The notes under the pieces were generated by a model, which had not been told where the DNA came from, searched no databases, and worked only from the letters and a program-made list of their open reading frames with translations. The translations under genes were made by a program, and so were the position numbers. Shown here piece by piece: positions 12,244 to 26,042 of a stretch of 64,000 nucleotides of DNA. The number at the start of each line of letters is the position of its first letter. Positions within the stretch are counted from its first letter, which is position 1. The DNA comes from Mycteria americana (taxonomy: Eukaryota; Chordata; Aves; Ciconiiformes; Ciconiidae), in NCBI RefSeq assembly GCF_035582795.1, contig NC_134365.1:81077635-81141634 (forward strand), written 5' to 3'.

Positions 12244-15200
12244 CTTTCCCCATCCTTACCCGATCTAAAGAAATCCTAAATGTCCCTGTATTCTACACAA
12301 ATTCAGCCAACTCTTGAGGATGCAAAGCATCCCACTGAATTGGGACTTACTACAGAAATGCTTCTTATGCAGCCACCCCAAAAAAACACAGCACACTCAC
12401 ATACAGAAGCTAATCTGTCTGCATAACTTTTGATGTTCAAGGAAGATATCTTTTCATTATTATTTCTGACACAAAACTTGCTGTGGGGTTTTTAAGCATG
12501 CTAGCAAAGAAGACAGTTTGTGAAGCACAAGGATATGGTAAGTTTGTCCAGCTACAAAACTTCAAATGAGCCTCAAACCCAGCAGTAAGCTTTTGCAAAC
12601 ATCTTTAACCAGACCCAAGTAAAGCAGTTGTTTGAACCACCACTGCTGCTTGTTTTGCTTGAATGGCAAAATTAAGCTGAAAAAGATAAATGAGAGATTT
12701 TAAAAGCAGTAATTAGTCCCTTCCACTTCACACATGTCAGCAGGAGACCCACTCTGAGGTGCCACCCTACCTCTCCCTCACTGTTCCCCCCCCCCCCATC
12801 CTCTCAGATGGGCTAAATCAGCCTTTTGTGTGGCTGCTTTCTAACTTGAAGGCATAAAAAAATCCCAGGTAGGAATAAAGGAAAACCACCCAAAAATACA
12901 ACAGTAGGTAAAAAAAAAAAACACCCACAACAGGTGACTCTGAAAATGGCCATCTGCAAGCTCGTTCTTAGTGATCCTAATTCTCACCATTTAACTCAGG
13001 TTTATGCCCGTCGCTAAATATCTATACTTAACATCGTGTGCATCTTAACTGCAGTCAATCTATGTTTCCCACTGCAGCAGCCATCACAGAAATTCCACCT
13101 CAGAAACACTCAGCTAGAGCAGAAGCAAAAGAGGAAAAAAGGGTGACCATTTATATGCTGCTAAAGCATTTCTCTTGGGGCTACACTACAAGAGACATAA
13201 CACTAGCTCAGGTTCTCCACTCTCTTGTTCATGATGCTGTGTTTCCCAACTGGTACAGGTATTTTTATTTGGTTTTTGTTTGTTTTAAACCATCACGTCA
13301 GCATGTTCAAACCTGTATTATACATCCATGGAACAATGCTATTTCATGAATCCTTAACATGGTTAGAAAAGCATCCCACTCTGTCTCAGGAAAAGACACA
13401 TTATCTCATGGTCATTTCCAGCACAACTTTAAATTCTAGCTACTCTATGAAAGAAAACAGAGACGTGGTTCTCAAGAACTGCATACCCAACAGATCTTCA
13501 CTATTACTGCTGTATCTGCAACTGCCCAAGGATACAGGAAAGGCAAGTCTTGCAGGGAGAGGTGACATCTTTTATGAGACCAGTTAATACGGAGCGATAA
13601 GGAGAGGGAGGGCACGAACTCCAGAATGCACGAGCCCTTCCTCACACACACGGATGTGAAACAGAACCAAACAGTGACACAGAAACAAAAGCCAAGGCTT
13701 CCAAAACATCTCAACATCCAGCCTGTCCCTCTTCCCAAACAGGAAAAGAAGTAGTCCAAAGCACATCCCGAAGTATGTCATAAATTACCCAATGAATCAC
13801 ATTCCTCATGGAAACTGTCTGGCTGAGGCCACACCACTGAAAATACACAATACAAGACAGAAAGAAACCTAAAAGATACCCTCGAAGAACGAACACTCCC
13901 TTCTCCCCAAGTCCTTGGAGTTAATACCAAAACAAGAAAATCCTGGAGTCATCACAGAGTTACTAGATTTGTGGTACATTTGTCCCATAAACAAACTTTT
14001 ATCTGGATTATCAAGTTGTTTTTTATTAACTCAAACTTGACCTAGATTTAGCTTTATATTTACTGCTTTTGTTTCAAGCTTCAAGTAGGGCTTGTGTTCC
14101 TGAAGCCTTGCCTGTCTTCCCCAAACTAGTCAGTTTAAACAGGAAAAAAAATCCCTCTCCTTACAAACTTTTCTTATAGCCTGCCTGAAGAAAGTTTATA
14201 TTTTCTGGGGAAAAAAAAAAAAAAAACAACCCACAAAACAAAAACAACACACATACAAAACTTATAATTTCCTTAAAACTATTTTTCAGGCTACTGAAAA
14301 ACTGATCATTTCCAGCTACAAATAAAAATGTACCACATTACTCAAAGCAATAGAACTAGATTTCATTCTACAAAGCTACAAGAAGTAGCTTGTGTAGAAA
14401 ACTGTTTTTTAGTTTAAAACCAATTTTCTTTTCCTTCAGTTCCAAGTTGACTTAAAGGTTTCAGTGACAAAGATAGGTGAGATTAGACACACTTGCCTTT
14501 ACAAAGTCATGACAGTGATAGATACAGTCAATGTGTTTGTTACCTGGGTTTTTTGTTTGCTTGGTTTCTAATTCTACTTGGATTGCAAAGAAATGTTAGC
14601 TGGCTAGTTTGCCACCTAGAGTGGTGTATGCAATTTAGCTTCTCCACAGGGACTCTGAGTAGCATGAAAAGACTGACCCTGGTGGCTTGAATCACGGAGC
14701 ATGAGGAGTCGTGGCAAAAAGACACCTGAGAGAAGCCATTTTCTACCAACGAATGCTGAAAGCATTTCAGATGCACAGACTTAGATGAGAAATCTTTTCC
14801 AGAAAAGAATTCATCCCTGACTGCAGTTGCCCTCTCTGATAGGATTATAGCACAGGTCAAAATGTGCAGGAGAGTTTAACGCAACCACAGAAGCAGAGGT
14901 CACCAGGAAAGAGGGGAAGGAGAAGCACTCCTCCCATCCCACCCCCTTCAGGCTGCTTCCCCCACAGCCACACCACCAGGCTCAAGCTAGAGCAGTAAAC
15001 ACCTAGGCACACACTTCTGAAATCAAATAATCCATAACCTGAGAGCTGGGCAAAGTCAAGCACAAATCCAAATAATTTTTTTAGAACATCTAAATTTTAA
15101 TTTAGCTTAGACTGCTTTGGAACAGGTAAACCAAAAAAAAAAAAAAACCACCTATGACTTAGATCTAGAAGAAAATGTATCTAGTCTACCTGTAGCTACA

Positions 15201-15898
15201 ATGCCTATCCAAGACTAAAACATTCTTCCTAATGTTGTTCTCACCATCAGCTTAAAGCATAGTTTTGACAATGTTCAGCTTTCTGGCACTCTATTGAAAG
15301 CATACCCACATAAGAACTTCTTGAGAACCAGCTTCAGGTTTGGCAGGGAGACCACCTCGCATCAAAGGTATGCCTTTTGGTATGCCTATGGCCATATGCC
15401 TGAATTTTAGTCAAAAAGCAAGAAGCTGCAGGGATTTTTTTTTTTTTTTTAAATGTGTTTGGCAGCTAAATTCTCCTCATATTCCATGGGCATTGAGCAT
15501 GCTTTAGTGCAGGGACAGACAGTGTGCAGAGGGGATGCTTAAATCTAAGATGCACGAGCCAATGCTGAACCAAACCACCGACTTGGTACCCAAACTAGCT
15601 TTGATAGAAAGGTGGGTTTATTTGTGCAGGCTCACCCCACGGCATGGCTACAGAACTTTCCATACCCCGGCTAAACACCTTCTCCATGGCACTTCTCCAG
15701 CATAGGGCAGATGCACCAGGCCGAGCATCTCAATCTGCGCTATCCCCCTCACTGCCACCTCCAGAATGATTGGTTCTGAAGTTGCTGCTGTGTGCCATTA
15801 CAGTACCAAACACCAGAGAAAGCAGGTGATCTCTTAAGCTTGAGTTATTACTACTGCTCAAACACACTGACAGCAAAAGGAATGGAAAATAATCTTAC

Positions 15899-15974
15899 CA
15901 CGAGCACACAGAAGTTGCTGCAGACAGCAGGGGTGATCTATATACGGAGTTGAGTGAGAAGTATGCCGCAATAA
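15899..15974 (-). other. Candidate minus-strand exon (76 nt), low confidence
   Basis: On the minus strand a long pyrimidine tract ends TTTTTCCTTTCTTTCAG, giving a very good acceptor, and 76 nt later TCGTG is followed by a GTAAGA donor. The segment is open in one frame, but its length is not a multiple of three and it contains no recognisable motif. If used, it would more likely be an alternative leader exon of the minus-strand gene than a coding exon. Good-looking acceptor/donor pairs occur by chance in a 35-kb intron, so RNA evidence is needed to accept it. Confidence 0.25.
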
Positions 15975-18578
15975 CTGAAAGAAAGGAAAAATACACTAGT
16001 GCCCCAAAAAGATGAACCTGGCCAACAGATATTAATCCACAAAACCTACAGTTGTCCCCAGGAGTTGATACACCTTTGGCTTTAAACAAAGCATGCACTG
16101 CTTGGATGGGAAAGGGGTACTTGTCCACAAAGAATTCCTACTCCGATGGTACAAATGGACGGTGCCTGCTGCCTGGGTCTAAAGATCCAAAGCCCCATGG
16201 CACAGTTCGAAGTGCACCATTGCCCCTTACGCTAGACTGCCGTAGTTTTTTAGGGTGTTTAAGGTAAAACTCAAGTTAATAATTCCTTTCAGCACAAGTC
16301 TGTAGAGTCAAGTATGAGAAAGCACCAGCATGATGATTGCTCACACAGTCTCGGCACACCATCCTTGCTCTTACACAGCACGATAGGGACGTTCCTTACA
16401 TAAGCACCTTCCTTGGGGCGGTACTCGTTCAGTCAAGGAGTAATTATTTAACCACAATCCCATCTGCTTTGCATTCCCGTTAAAGAAAATCTTATGCAAA
16501 AAGGTAAGAGCCTGGCTGTGAGTCCTTGGCTGAAATACCCTCTTACTAGTGCTGTGCTGCTTGCCAGGTCATCGCTGTTTGTACTTCAGAAGTTTGCAGC
16601 AGACAGACCATGCCAAATCTGAAGAACTTTGTCATTAAAAGAAAAACTTTAAGCCTAACAGTAGGAAGTGCTCTCCATGCTTCACTAATCTTGTCAAATT
16701 ATACTGTACAGACAATTACAATTAATAAAAGTATTCTTAGGGAGCTTAATGACAGCTTTGGAGCCATGGTTTGTCTGCTTCAGGTAGACTGGAATACGGA
16801 AAACAGCGGGGAAGCAAGTTCTCTTGCTGTACTTTAGCCCCTCACAAATGCAAAAAGGACTCCTAAGGGAAACTGCCCCACTCCAGACAGCAATTTAAAT
16901 GGTACAGATCTACCCAGGAACATCAGCTTCTCCTTCTTGCCTACCCATGGGAAATACCTTTACTACCAGCACCTAAGCTTATAACCACAGAAAAGCACAA
17001 TCCTGTTCTGCATTAGCTGCTTAAAGGCATTTGAGGTGTTTCTTATGAAAGGAGCGAACAGACAAAGCTCACCAGCTCCAAGGACATCTGAAAAAACACT
17101 CATGCTGTCACCACTCAACAAAGGTAGAGATGTGCAATAAAACAGCCCAATCCTTCACTGCATTTTGTACCTACTACTGTGTATAACTCCCATGACTTAA
17201 AGCAGCGGCTCCCAGACAGGACGCTGAATAGTCTAGGCAAGTATCTTCTAGCACATTTCTACTTTGACAAAACCAGTCATATCCAAAATTATTTTGGTGG
17301 ACAATTGACATCAAGTAAATTATTTACTGACTTAGAATTCAAATTTCTTTTTAGGGATAAACGATCACAGAGGACCAGAGTAACTAAAAATCTAAATATG
17401 GGTACCTTCTTTTAGTATTTCTAAGGCACGATCAAATCCTCCTGGGGCTTGTCACAGACTGTCTATCCATCCAGCAAGGCTAAAGGCAATTCCCATGGTA
17501 CTCCATCCAACCCCTGCTCTTTTCAGACATCTAAATGCATTCAGGTTTATCCACGAGAAAGCTTTTCTAATGAGAAAGTTCCATGTCTGAACCCAGCAAT
17601 TAGATTACCAATAGTTTCAGACACAGACAAATTTGTAAAATCCACCTCTAGACTACTGATGCCCCAAGCAGGAATGGTGTGTTGCATCCACCATGGCAGA
17701 AGCATTCAGATCTTTGTTACAAAGAGAGCAGCCAACGTGCAAAGAGCCTGGAGGTAACACTTCCATCAGGTTTACTGAGATAGGCATCCTCTGATTGTCT
17801 CACAACAATTAAGAAAACCTTAAAAGTTGAATAATTATGAAGGAGAAGAGCAACTCTGGCCCACCTTTTACACTTCACAGGTTTCAACTAAACCAGAAAG
17901 AACAAGAGATTAAGCCTCTTGGAAGGTCTGGTAATTTTGTTACCTTATTTATATTATCATGATCAACTGCATTTCAATTTTAATTTTTTAATCCAGAGGA
18001 GAGTTACTTAATCCATTATAAAACTATAAATATAACTAAATTGTTTGAGGTTGACAGCCACACCAAGAGATAAATGAATTTGTGGCATCCTATACAAACA
18101 GTTCAGTGAAAACCCAGCATTACATATTAGCAACCTGATGGGCCTTTTAAAGACACAGTCAGATCTGAAAATTCAATCAGAAAACTTGCCAATTTGTTGT
18201 AGCTTTGAGTTTCCTAAGAAAACCACCCTGAAAGCAAATCTCACTAACACACACGTGCACTACTTCACTAAGTTCCCAGAGAACACGTAACAACAGCAGT
18301 CAAAGGGATGTGTCCTGCTGGAGCAGAAACAAGTTTACATGAACTATGTTTTGGGTACTGTCAGAAACCACCATGTGTAAACCCATCACTTTGACACCTC
18401 GTCTTGTCTTAGATTGCTGTCTCAAAACTTAAATCTGTTAAAACCTTCACAGCAAACCTAATCATACATTAAGGAAACAACCACTTCTTGTAACACAGTC
18501 TCAAGAGAAAAAGTAGAAAGACAGGAATTAACACCAGAAGTTACAGAAGAAAGGTGGTTTTGTTTGTTTAAGACTTAC

Positions 18579-18653
18579 TTTGAAGATGTCATTGTGCATG
18601 CCAACTGTTGGCAGTCATCAACAAAAATAAATTCTTGCTGTTAACAGAAGTAA
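18579..18653 (-). other. Candidate minus-strand exon (75 nt), low confidence
   Basis: The minus strand reads a pyrimidine-rich acceptor (TTGCCTGTCTTTTCAG) and then, 75 nt later, TCAAA followed by the donor GTAAGT. An internal alternative acceptor (CTGTTAACAG) is also present. No protein similarity is visible. It is listed because the donor is a full consensus match and the strand is that of the inferred host gene. Confidence 0.18.
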
Positions 18654-20874
18654 CTGAAAAGACAGGCAACTTAAGATGTTACTACACTTTCTTCTGGATT
18701 TTAACCACCACACGTTGCAATAAAAATGGTGGCAGAAAGAAAACATGATTAACTGATGGCCAATCTAGAGAAACATGTCACTAGCTAATGGCTTCACCTA
18801 CAAATCAAGTCGCTGCATGTTTCACTCATTTCTAGTACCCTCCTGAAGGAACTAAAAAAATCTGCTGCAGCTGAGAGGCTCCCCTTTTTGCATTGCCATT
18901 TCCCATCAACTTACTTCATCTCATGACAGATTTCTCCCTAGACTTCTACATCAAAGCTAGAATTGCATCCTCCCCATTTTTCTACTTGGTATTAAGACAA
19001 TTTAAACAACACAGACGGATGAAAAATGCTCAGCTAGGCACACAATCTCTTCTTGCTAGTAGAACAGTAGCATTTCCTTTAGCCTTGACTATGCTGCTCA
19101 CACCTACACAGAACACTGCAGCAAATGTAATTTTACAGACCTGTTCCTTTGACTAGATGCATCTCTATTTTATTCTTAAGCCACACGAGATAACATGAGA
19201 CCCTTACCTATCACACATTCCTTCCAAACACTGCCTCAAAACCACTATTTCACCACGATGTCTACAAGGACTTTGGCATCAGTACTAAGACTATTATGTC
19301 GACCAGAATTGCCTAGGTGAAGACCGCTCCTCTCTGCCTCTGGGACCACCAAACACAGCAGAGTCCATGGTCTGTGACTGGCCTCCTGGGCTCTGTAATA
19401 AATATCTGTATTACTACATGGAAGGGATACTCCAAAAAAAGTGTATATTAAGTAAAAATAAGCTGCGGCTTTGGTTTTAGATGCCAAAGCAAACAAGATT
19501 AGTACTCCATAAAGAAAATAGAAGTTATTTACCACTTTGGAGTTCTACCAAGTATTTGATAACAACCAAGCTAAAGCCGAGGATTTTAGTATATTTTCAT
19601 TACAACTTGTTTTTGAGTAATTGGGTCTCAAGACAGCACTGTTTTTTGCAGAAAAAAGATGCAATCTCCAATACCTTTTCTCTACTTCTGGAGTAACACT
19701 TCTTAATCATTCCATTTCACAACAGTGACCTTAACAAAAAAAATGAAGAAACAAGTATTTTGATAACAAGTTCCCTGTGCTTAGTGTTTCATAACAATTT
19801 TATGCTTGCAGAGATGCCGTGTCATTCTGAACGGAATGTATTTCAAAATGGAAACCTACCAGGAAGGAATTTAGAGAATCATGCTCCCCAAATGAAGGGA
19901 AGACAGCTGATACAGAAGCAGAGAGCGCACTATACTATCGGTCCAGCCTTCCTTACTCCTTTAGTTGGTAAAATGGCACTGGCATTATACTTGAAGTCAA
20001 CTGAAGCACTCTGTATATGAGGAACCATAAGTTGCCTTGAAGATTGATGAGGAAGAGTCTTTTCCTAGGGGAAAATAAAAACAAACAAACCCACAAAAGA
20101 GTCTGTATGTGGCTGTCAGGAGGAGGGGAGGAACAACAGGAAGGAGGAAGAAATCACTACGAATCTGGCGTCTTTAATTCAGGAAAACATCAGAGCTCTT
20201 GCAATTCCCACAAACTAAACAAGGAATCGCACAGTTACTGTGGAAAAGGGGGAACAGTCAAGACAATTCTGTTTAGAGAAGGAAGTAAGGGGAATACCAT
20301 GCCAAACGCAAGAGGAATTTAATTTGATGAAGGAGAATCTACATTTCAATTTAGCCTTTGAACCACGGCAGGACATGCCAAGGGACATTTTTCGTTCCAT
20401 GTTTGTTCTTTACCTGGAAATAAGAAACTAAGTTTTTCCCCTGCTCCTTACTAAAGAGATCTTAGTACTATGTCGGAAAGCCAGTTTACTGTTTGCATTA
20501 GCTCACCGCTAAATGACAGTGGCCATAATACAACCAAGTTCACCACACTCATGGAAGGAATCCTACCAAAACTAGTACCACACCATTACATTTCAGAAAT
20601 GGTGATTAAGACACCACCAGGTCCAAAAGATCCTCAATTCGAGGAGAGAGAGGAAATTAAAAGCTGCATGTTTAGCTCCCAGCTGAGTCTGAAAGTTGCG
20701 GAAGGTATACATACCACTTCACAAGGAAAGGGAACAGGAAGCCAGGGAAGAAAAGAGCCATTATGTTTAAATGGTAACATTTTCATGAGGTTACACAGGC
20801 CAAATGAGCATATCCCAGAAAAATGTGAATCCAAGCCTGGGTAAAGAAACAGAAAGCAGAATAAGTGACACCAG

Positions 20875-20877
<3 letters not shown>

Positions 20878-20908
<31 letters not shown>
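20878..20908 (+). repeat. Poly-A tract of 31 nt
   Basis: This is the longest A run in the window. It lies 34 bp after the stop codon of a 124-codon open frame (20,470-20,844), which makes a retrocopy conceivable. I could not see flanking target-site duplications or a recognisable parent protein, so it is annotated only as a homopolymer. Confidence 0.9.
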
Positions 20909-20910
<2 letters not shown>

Positions 20911-22943
20911 AAAGCTTTAGGAAAGCAAAGAGTATCAGATCAGAAAAACGTATCAAACTAATTTAAAAAATCATAAGAGCTGGTGCACAAAAACAGAACG
21001 ATGCAATTAAATTTGATACTAGCGACTAGATAATAATAGCTGACAGAGCAAAAATAGATTTCTTTGCAAGAGCCTCTCCCACACAGGATGCTGGCAAAAG
21101 ATAAGTTCGAGATAGACTAAGATGATCTACTGTCAGGATCGACATGTCAAAAGAAGAGAAAAAAAAATTTGATTAACTAACAGTAAGTCACCATGTCCTC
21201 AAGATTTAGGAGGGAATTAAAGAATGTAAGGACTGAGCAGATAACAGAAATATGTAATACTCATTAAAGCGAGCTATTCCAGCATAGGTACGAAGTGATT
21301 GTAAAACATGCTATAGGTAACAGGAAAAAGAAAAAGAAAGGGAAGAAAAAAAAAAAAAAAATCAGTGAACTTCAGTACTAGAAAAACTGATTTAAAAGTA
21401 GCCACACAGAACCTTTGGCAGACCTGATGAAAGGCATAAAGGAGCATAAGGTAAGAAATGAGGGAGGACACAGAACCTGCCTTCTCCATCTGACCCAAAC
21501 CCACCATTAAGTTTGCCTATGTGTCTTTGAGCATGTCAACTCAATTGTTTAAAGGAACTTTATGTAGACACACTAGAAAGTCCATTTTGTAGTCCAAAGA
21601 ATCTAAATTCAAGATAAACATAATATTTACAACCATATGCACACAGCCATCCCCTACCACTGAGGAGATGGAAAAAAAAACTGAGAGGAATAGTAGAGAA
21701 ATAAAAAAAGACAAATTGATGTGTCTGTTGATAGAAACAATATTGGACTAAGTTATTGGACATTAACCACTTTTTAGGTTAATTCTTTAGCCTTGCACCT
21801 GGCTGAATGGCAGAGCTGTGTCAACAGACAGGCTACTTCAGTTAACTTGTTTGTACAAACCCACAGGCAAATTTGATGCAAGTCAGCAAAACGCAGTCTG
21901 AGTGGTCTGGAAAAAAAAAGGTCTCTTCCCTGAATGACAAAAGCCCTCTGTTGCCAAAATGCCACCAAGAACACTAGTATCGACATGTTGGGACAGCAGT
22001 TTCATCAGTAGGATGGCTCTGGATTCCGGTCTGCCCTATGCATGATCTGCAACACCATCTCTTCCAGTGTGGATGCCATTGCCTTACAGCAATGCAAGCA
22101 GCCATACAGCGACAGGAGCTCTGCAGAGCTCCAGTTGAACCAGCAGAACCTTGTTACTCTAGGCAGGACCCCAGGAAGATGATCCTGGTATCAGCATACT
22201 ATTACTCAAAGTAAATACAAAGAATGCTCAAAACACCCAAATGATTTTGAGATTGAAAGTATACAAAAAATACAATGTTGTGATTAAAAAGACATCAGAA
22301 CTCCCACCCTGGAAGAGAAATGGGAGTACTAAATCAAGTTCTAGCTTTAATCAACACCTCCCCCAGAGCAGTGGGCAGAGATGACAAAAGCAATTAACAA
22401 ATGAGGAAAATGAGAGTTCCATATGACAACCCTAAAGACACTGGTACCATTTAAATTAATATGAGATGAAAAAGGGGGGAAAAAAAAAAACCAGACAGAG
22501 TAAAAAGTTAATAGGCATTACTAGCCATCCATTCTCAAAGCAGAAAAGAGACTTTTCATTTTAGCAATTAAGTATGATATCAAGGAAATGCTTTCAAGTT
22601 TTCAGGAAAAAGGGATTAGGCTTTCATTTCAATTTCCTTTGAAAGACCAAGTAATGATCAGAAATCACAAGCATATTCAAACAAATACATCATAACCTAA
22701 TGAATGTGCAAAATTTATCTGCCTACTTCAGATAGCTATAACCACTAAAACTACATACTAAGTGTTCCGTGACAACCACGTATCCAGATCCTCTCCATTC
22801 ATTATATCTAGACATAGCCTAAGAAGGCTTATCTGCAAGGCTGTTTTGCTTCACTAGCTAATTAATTGCTTTTCTTATCATATAAAACATTGAGAAATCA
22901 CTTTGAATGAAAGCTTTATAAGATATAAGCTGCTCTGGACAGA

Positions 22944-23061
22944 GCGTGCGTGTATATATACATCCATGTGTGTGTTCATGTATAGATAGATACATAGTTT
23001 GTATGTGGGTGTATGTATATAAAAACACACACATATATGTACACACACATATATGTATGTC
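22944..23061. repeat. Interrupted TG/TA (CA/TA) microsatellite
   Basis: The tract is made of alternating purine-pyrimidine blocks: GTGTATATATACATCC, TGTGTGTTCATG, TAGATAGATACATAG and ACACACACATATATG twice. It is an old, interrupted dinucleotide repeat and probably length-polymorphic. Confidence 0.85.
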
Positions 23062-25991
23062 CTGCCACTGTTTTAAAGGAAAAGCATCCTGACAGAACTC
23101 AAGTTCTAAACTTGTCAAGTGGCAGACAAGCAAGAGCTTGCAATGGAGCACAAAGCTGTCGGAGCTCTTGGAAGCGAAGCCAAGTCAAGCCAACTTCAGT
23201 GCACAGCAGCAAACAGCTATCAGGTTTTTAGCTTGAATCGACGGTTCCAGTCTTAGATTCCAGTGGGCAAATCCATGTAGTGAATACACTTCTTGCTGCC
23301 TCCGTGGAAAGACAAGCTTGAAAAGGAATTCCTCTGAGTTTCAACAATTCCCTCCAGACTGCCATGGGCTGCAACAGGCTTACCTGCAGCGCAGGACACA
23401 GGTCACTCCTGTGGATACCCTCATGACTTGGCTTGTGGGCCAAGCACACAGGAAGCCCCCAAACAAGGGCAAAAGACAGATCTCTGCAACACAAGGAAAT
23501 TATTTTGCTGGAGCACGCCTGGCTAGTAAACTGCTAAGCCCACTCCTATGCCCTCAACAGGCAGACATGTCAACAGGAGGCAGAGCCCATCACACCTTTG
23601 GCTGCTCCAAGAACTGCTGTTTGAGAGGATCACACACACCCAGCTGAAAGTTCAGACTGAGAGGAGACACTCCATGGCAGCTTAAAACAAGCTAAGTCAG
23701 GGCTACCAGAGAGCAACCATGTCCCTATGCCAGCTCACATGTTAATTCAGTGAGCTGACTCAAAGAGCTAGATTGGTCACAAACTAAGCGTACAAGCAAG
23801 TAGAATAAACAAACACATAAATAAACCACATCCAAGCAATTTTCAGCCATTTCTGGTTCCCAGCTCTGGCTCACTGTGGGATCCTGAAAGCCATTAAAAG
23901 AGTGAGTTTGCAATGATGGTGGCTGGGAAGACAAGAAACAAATCACAGTAACTGTGAGCGTTTGCTGTTACCTGCCGTAGAAATGCGTGCTACGTTGCAC
24001 TAACTTCAGAGCACTCCATCAGTTCCAGTGGATGCACGCTAGTGTCCTCCCATTTCACTTTTACTGCTACTCAACCTATTTCTTTTGGTCAACACGGGTA
24101 ATAGCAAGTTGGGCAGAACGCAGAATAAAGGAGAGGACGGTCTACAGACTATGTTACTTCTAAGGCTTGTCCATATGTCCAAAAGGCAGGTAATTTAAGG
24201 TCTGGCATGGAGCGAACGACCACCTAGAGCCTACAGAGCAAACAGTATGATGGATTTCTGGTCTGCTTCAAGCAAAACACTAACAGGTTACCTCAAACAG
24301 CAGAATATGCTACTTTTGAGTTCATTCTCTGACTTGGCCTCAAGTGAAGTATGAGCACTCATAAAAACTACTCTCAGCAGCACACTCGGGACAACAGCTA
24401 GAGGCAGAGGGGCTGTGTCAAGCAGCTGGACTCCGTAACCTTTTCTACTAGCACAGCTGGAAAAAGACACTTTGTCAATACCTTTAGACTACTGTTCTTC
24501 TGCTTTCTGTATTTAGGTTAAAGCTCCTTGTGGCACTGACTAGTTGTGTTTACAAAGCATTCACTCCAGTGGCAGCCCATAACATAACCCAAAGATGCTA
24601 GAAGACAAACAGCAGGGGTCTGGGGAAGCTGGTACATTTGTACCTGCAGCTTTGTTAGAGGATATCAGCTTCTTGAACTGGACACGTTGTAGAAGCAAAC
24701 ACAAAATTTGCCAAGTTTTTTGTTTTGTTTTTTTGTTTGTTTGTTTAAAGATAAAAGCTCCCCTTCCATCTAGGATAGCTACATACCTACCCAGTTCAAA
24801 AATAGCCAACAATAAATTGCTAATAGCATGAAGAAAAATAGCAACTCACAACAGAAGTGTTTAGACAGATCATTTTCCCCACTCTTTCCTACCCTCTCAG
24901 TTGCATTGAAAGACACGTCTTTACACGGACTCAGGAGCATGCTACTTGAAGCCTAAATCTCTGAACCTTACAAATTTCCAACATGAAGATATGGTCTATA
25001 GTGCAATGTTTTGAAATCAACTCATTCTTAAATATTTACAAATGCCTAGAGATAAAGACCAAATACACAAACCCACGCAATATTATTCTCCCAACAGCCA
25101 CCACATTTTCTAATCCACATTTCTAGTTTTTAATATGTATTTTCAGTTACATGAATTGTAAACTAAAATACAGACTCAGAAAGACAAACCACACAACTCA
25201 TTGGTGTTTAGCAATCTTCAGAAAATATTTTCTAGATGCACAAATAGTATTTACTACTGTGAACCCACTGGAAGCTACACTTTTCCCTGTACTTCCTATA
25301 ACTTGTCATTAGACTTCATTTAGACAGCCTGTCAAATGCCTTTTCCTCATACACACAGAAAATAACTATTTTGTTATCTACTACTACAAGCTTAGTATTA
25401 CCAGCCAAAGTGGAGCAATCCTATCCTGTTGTCACATTAGAACTACATTTGTTGTGATTTACAAGGCTCATTTTCATGTGTAACTAATGCAAAACTTTTT
25501 TCTTCCTTTTTAAAAATATTTTTCATCTCTGTTGACTCTACTTTCTTCTTTTTTTCCCTTTATTAGCCCATATGGTGTATTTTTCTAACATCTGATCAAT
25601 ACCTCTTCTTTTCCATTATTCCCTATTTCTTCTTTCTCTCTAGTTCGGTTACTTATGCATGTCTCCCTTTTCAAGTATTTTCACGATGACAAAAGTTGAC
25701 CCTAATACCACACAGCTTTTGAAACTGGGAATACCATTTGAAACTTCAGCTCCAGAAGGTGATAAGCCTGAATATTTTTCCACTATAGTGCAATTTAACC
25801 ACATTTTGAGTAAAAGCCGAAGGGTCACAGCTCTGTCCACAAACATCAGAAGATAGTACTGCATTTCAAGTTAGCCATTTAAACATAAATCAGAACTAAT
25901 TCTACAGAATTCTGAATTCAAGAAAGCCTATTTTACTCCTGGTGGAGAAGCTGAAAGATGTGGTTATATGTTGGTGGTTTAATTACTTTAC

Positions 25992-26042
25992 CTTCATCAT
26001 GTCCCAAAGCAGCTGATACACTCGAAGCCCATCCCACTCCAC
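25992..26042 (-). other. Candidate 51-nt exon with a complete 11-codon upstream ORF
   Basis: Read on the minus strand, the tract TTACTTTTTTTGCACAG is followed by a 51-nt block ending in ATGATGAAG and then the donor GTAAAG. A plausible branch-point region (ACTAGCATTACT) precedes it. Within the exon, ATG at 26,032-26,030 sits in a strong Kozak context (G at -3, G at +4) and reads MGFECISCFGT before TGA at 25,999-25,997; a second ATG overlaps that stop. The position, about 9 kb downstream of the minus-strand CpG-island promoter, suits a noncoding second exon of the DUSP16 leader, with the ORF as an upstream ORF. The block is also open as 17 full codons, so a coding role is not excluded. Splice signals are seen; gene assignment is inferred. 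Confidence 0.5.

Larger units (their letters stand above)
12244..25991 (-). other. Putative intronic sequence, no recognised gene
   Basis: AT-rich sequence with no recognisable protein and no CR1 copy that I could see. It holds a C12 run at 12,786-12,797, a 31-nt poly-A at 20,878-20,908, a TG/TA-rich microsatellite at 22,944-23,061 and two weak minus-strand exon candidates (15,899-15,974 and 18,579-18,653). The remaining open frames are short and unlike any family known to me. Confidence 0.45.

Noticed and set aside
25649..25864. Overlapping ORFs of 65 and 71 codons on opposite strands next to the 51-nt exon
   Set aside because: No family resemblance on either strand and no acceptor/donor pair that would join them to the exon.
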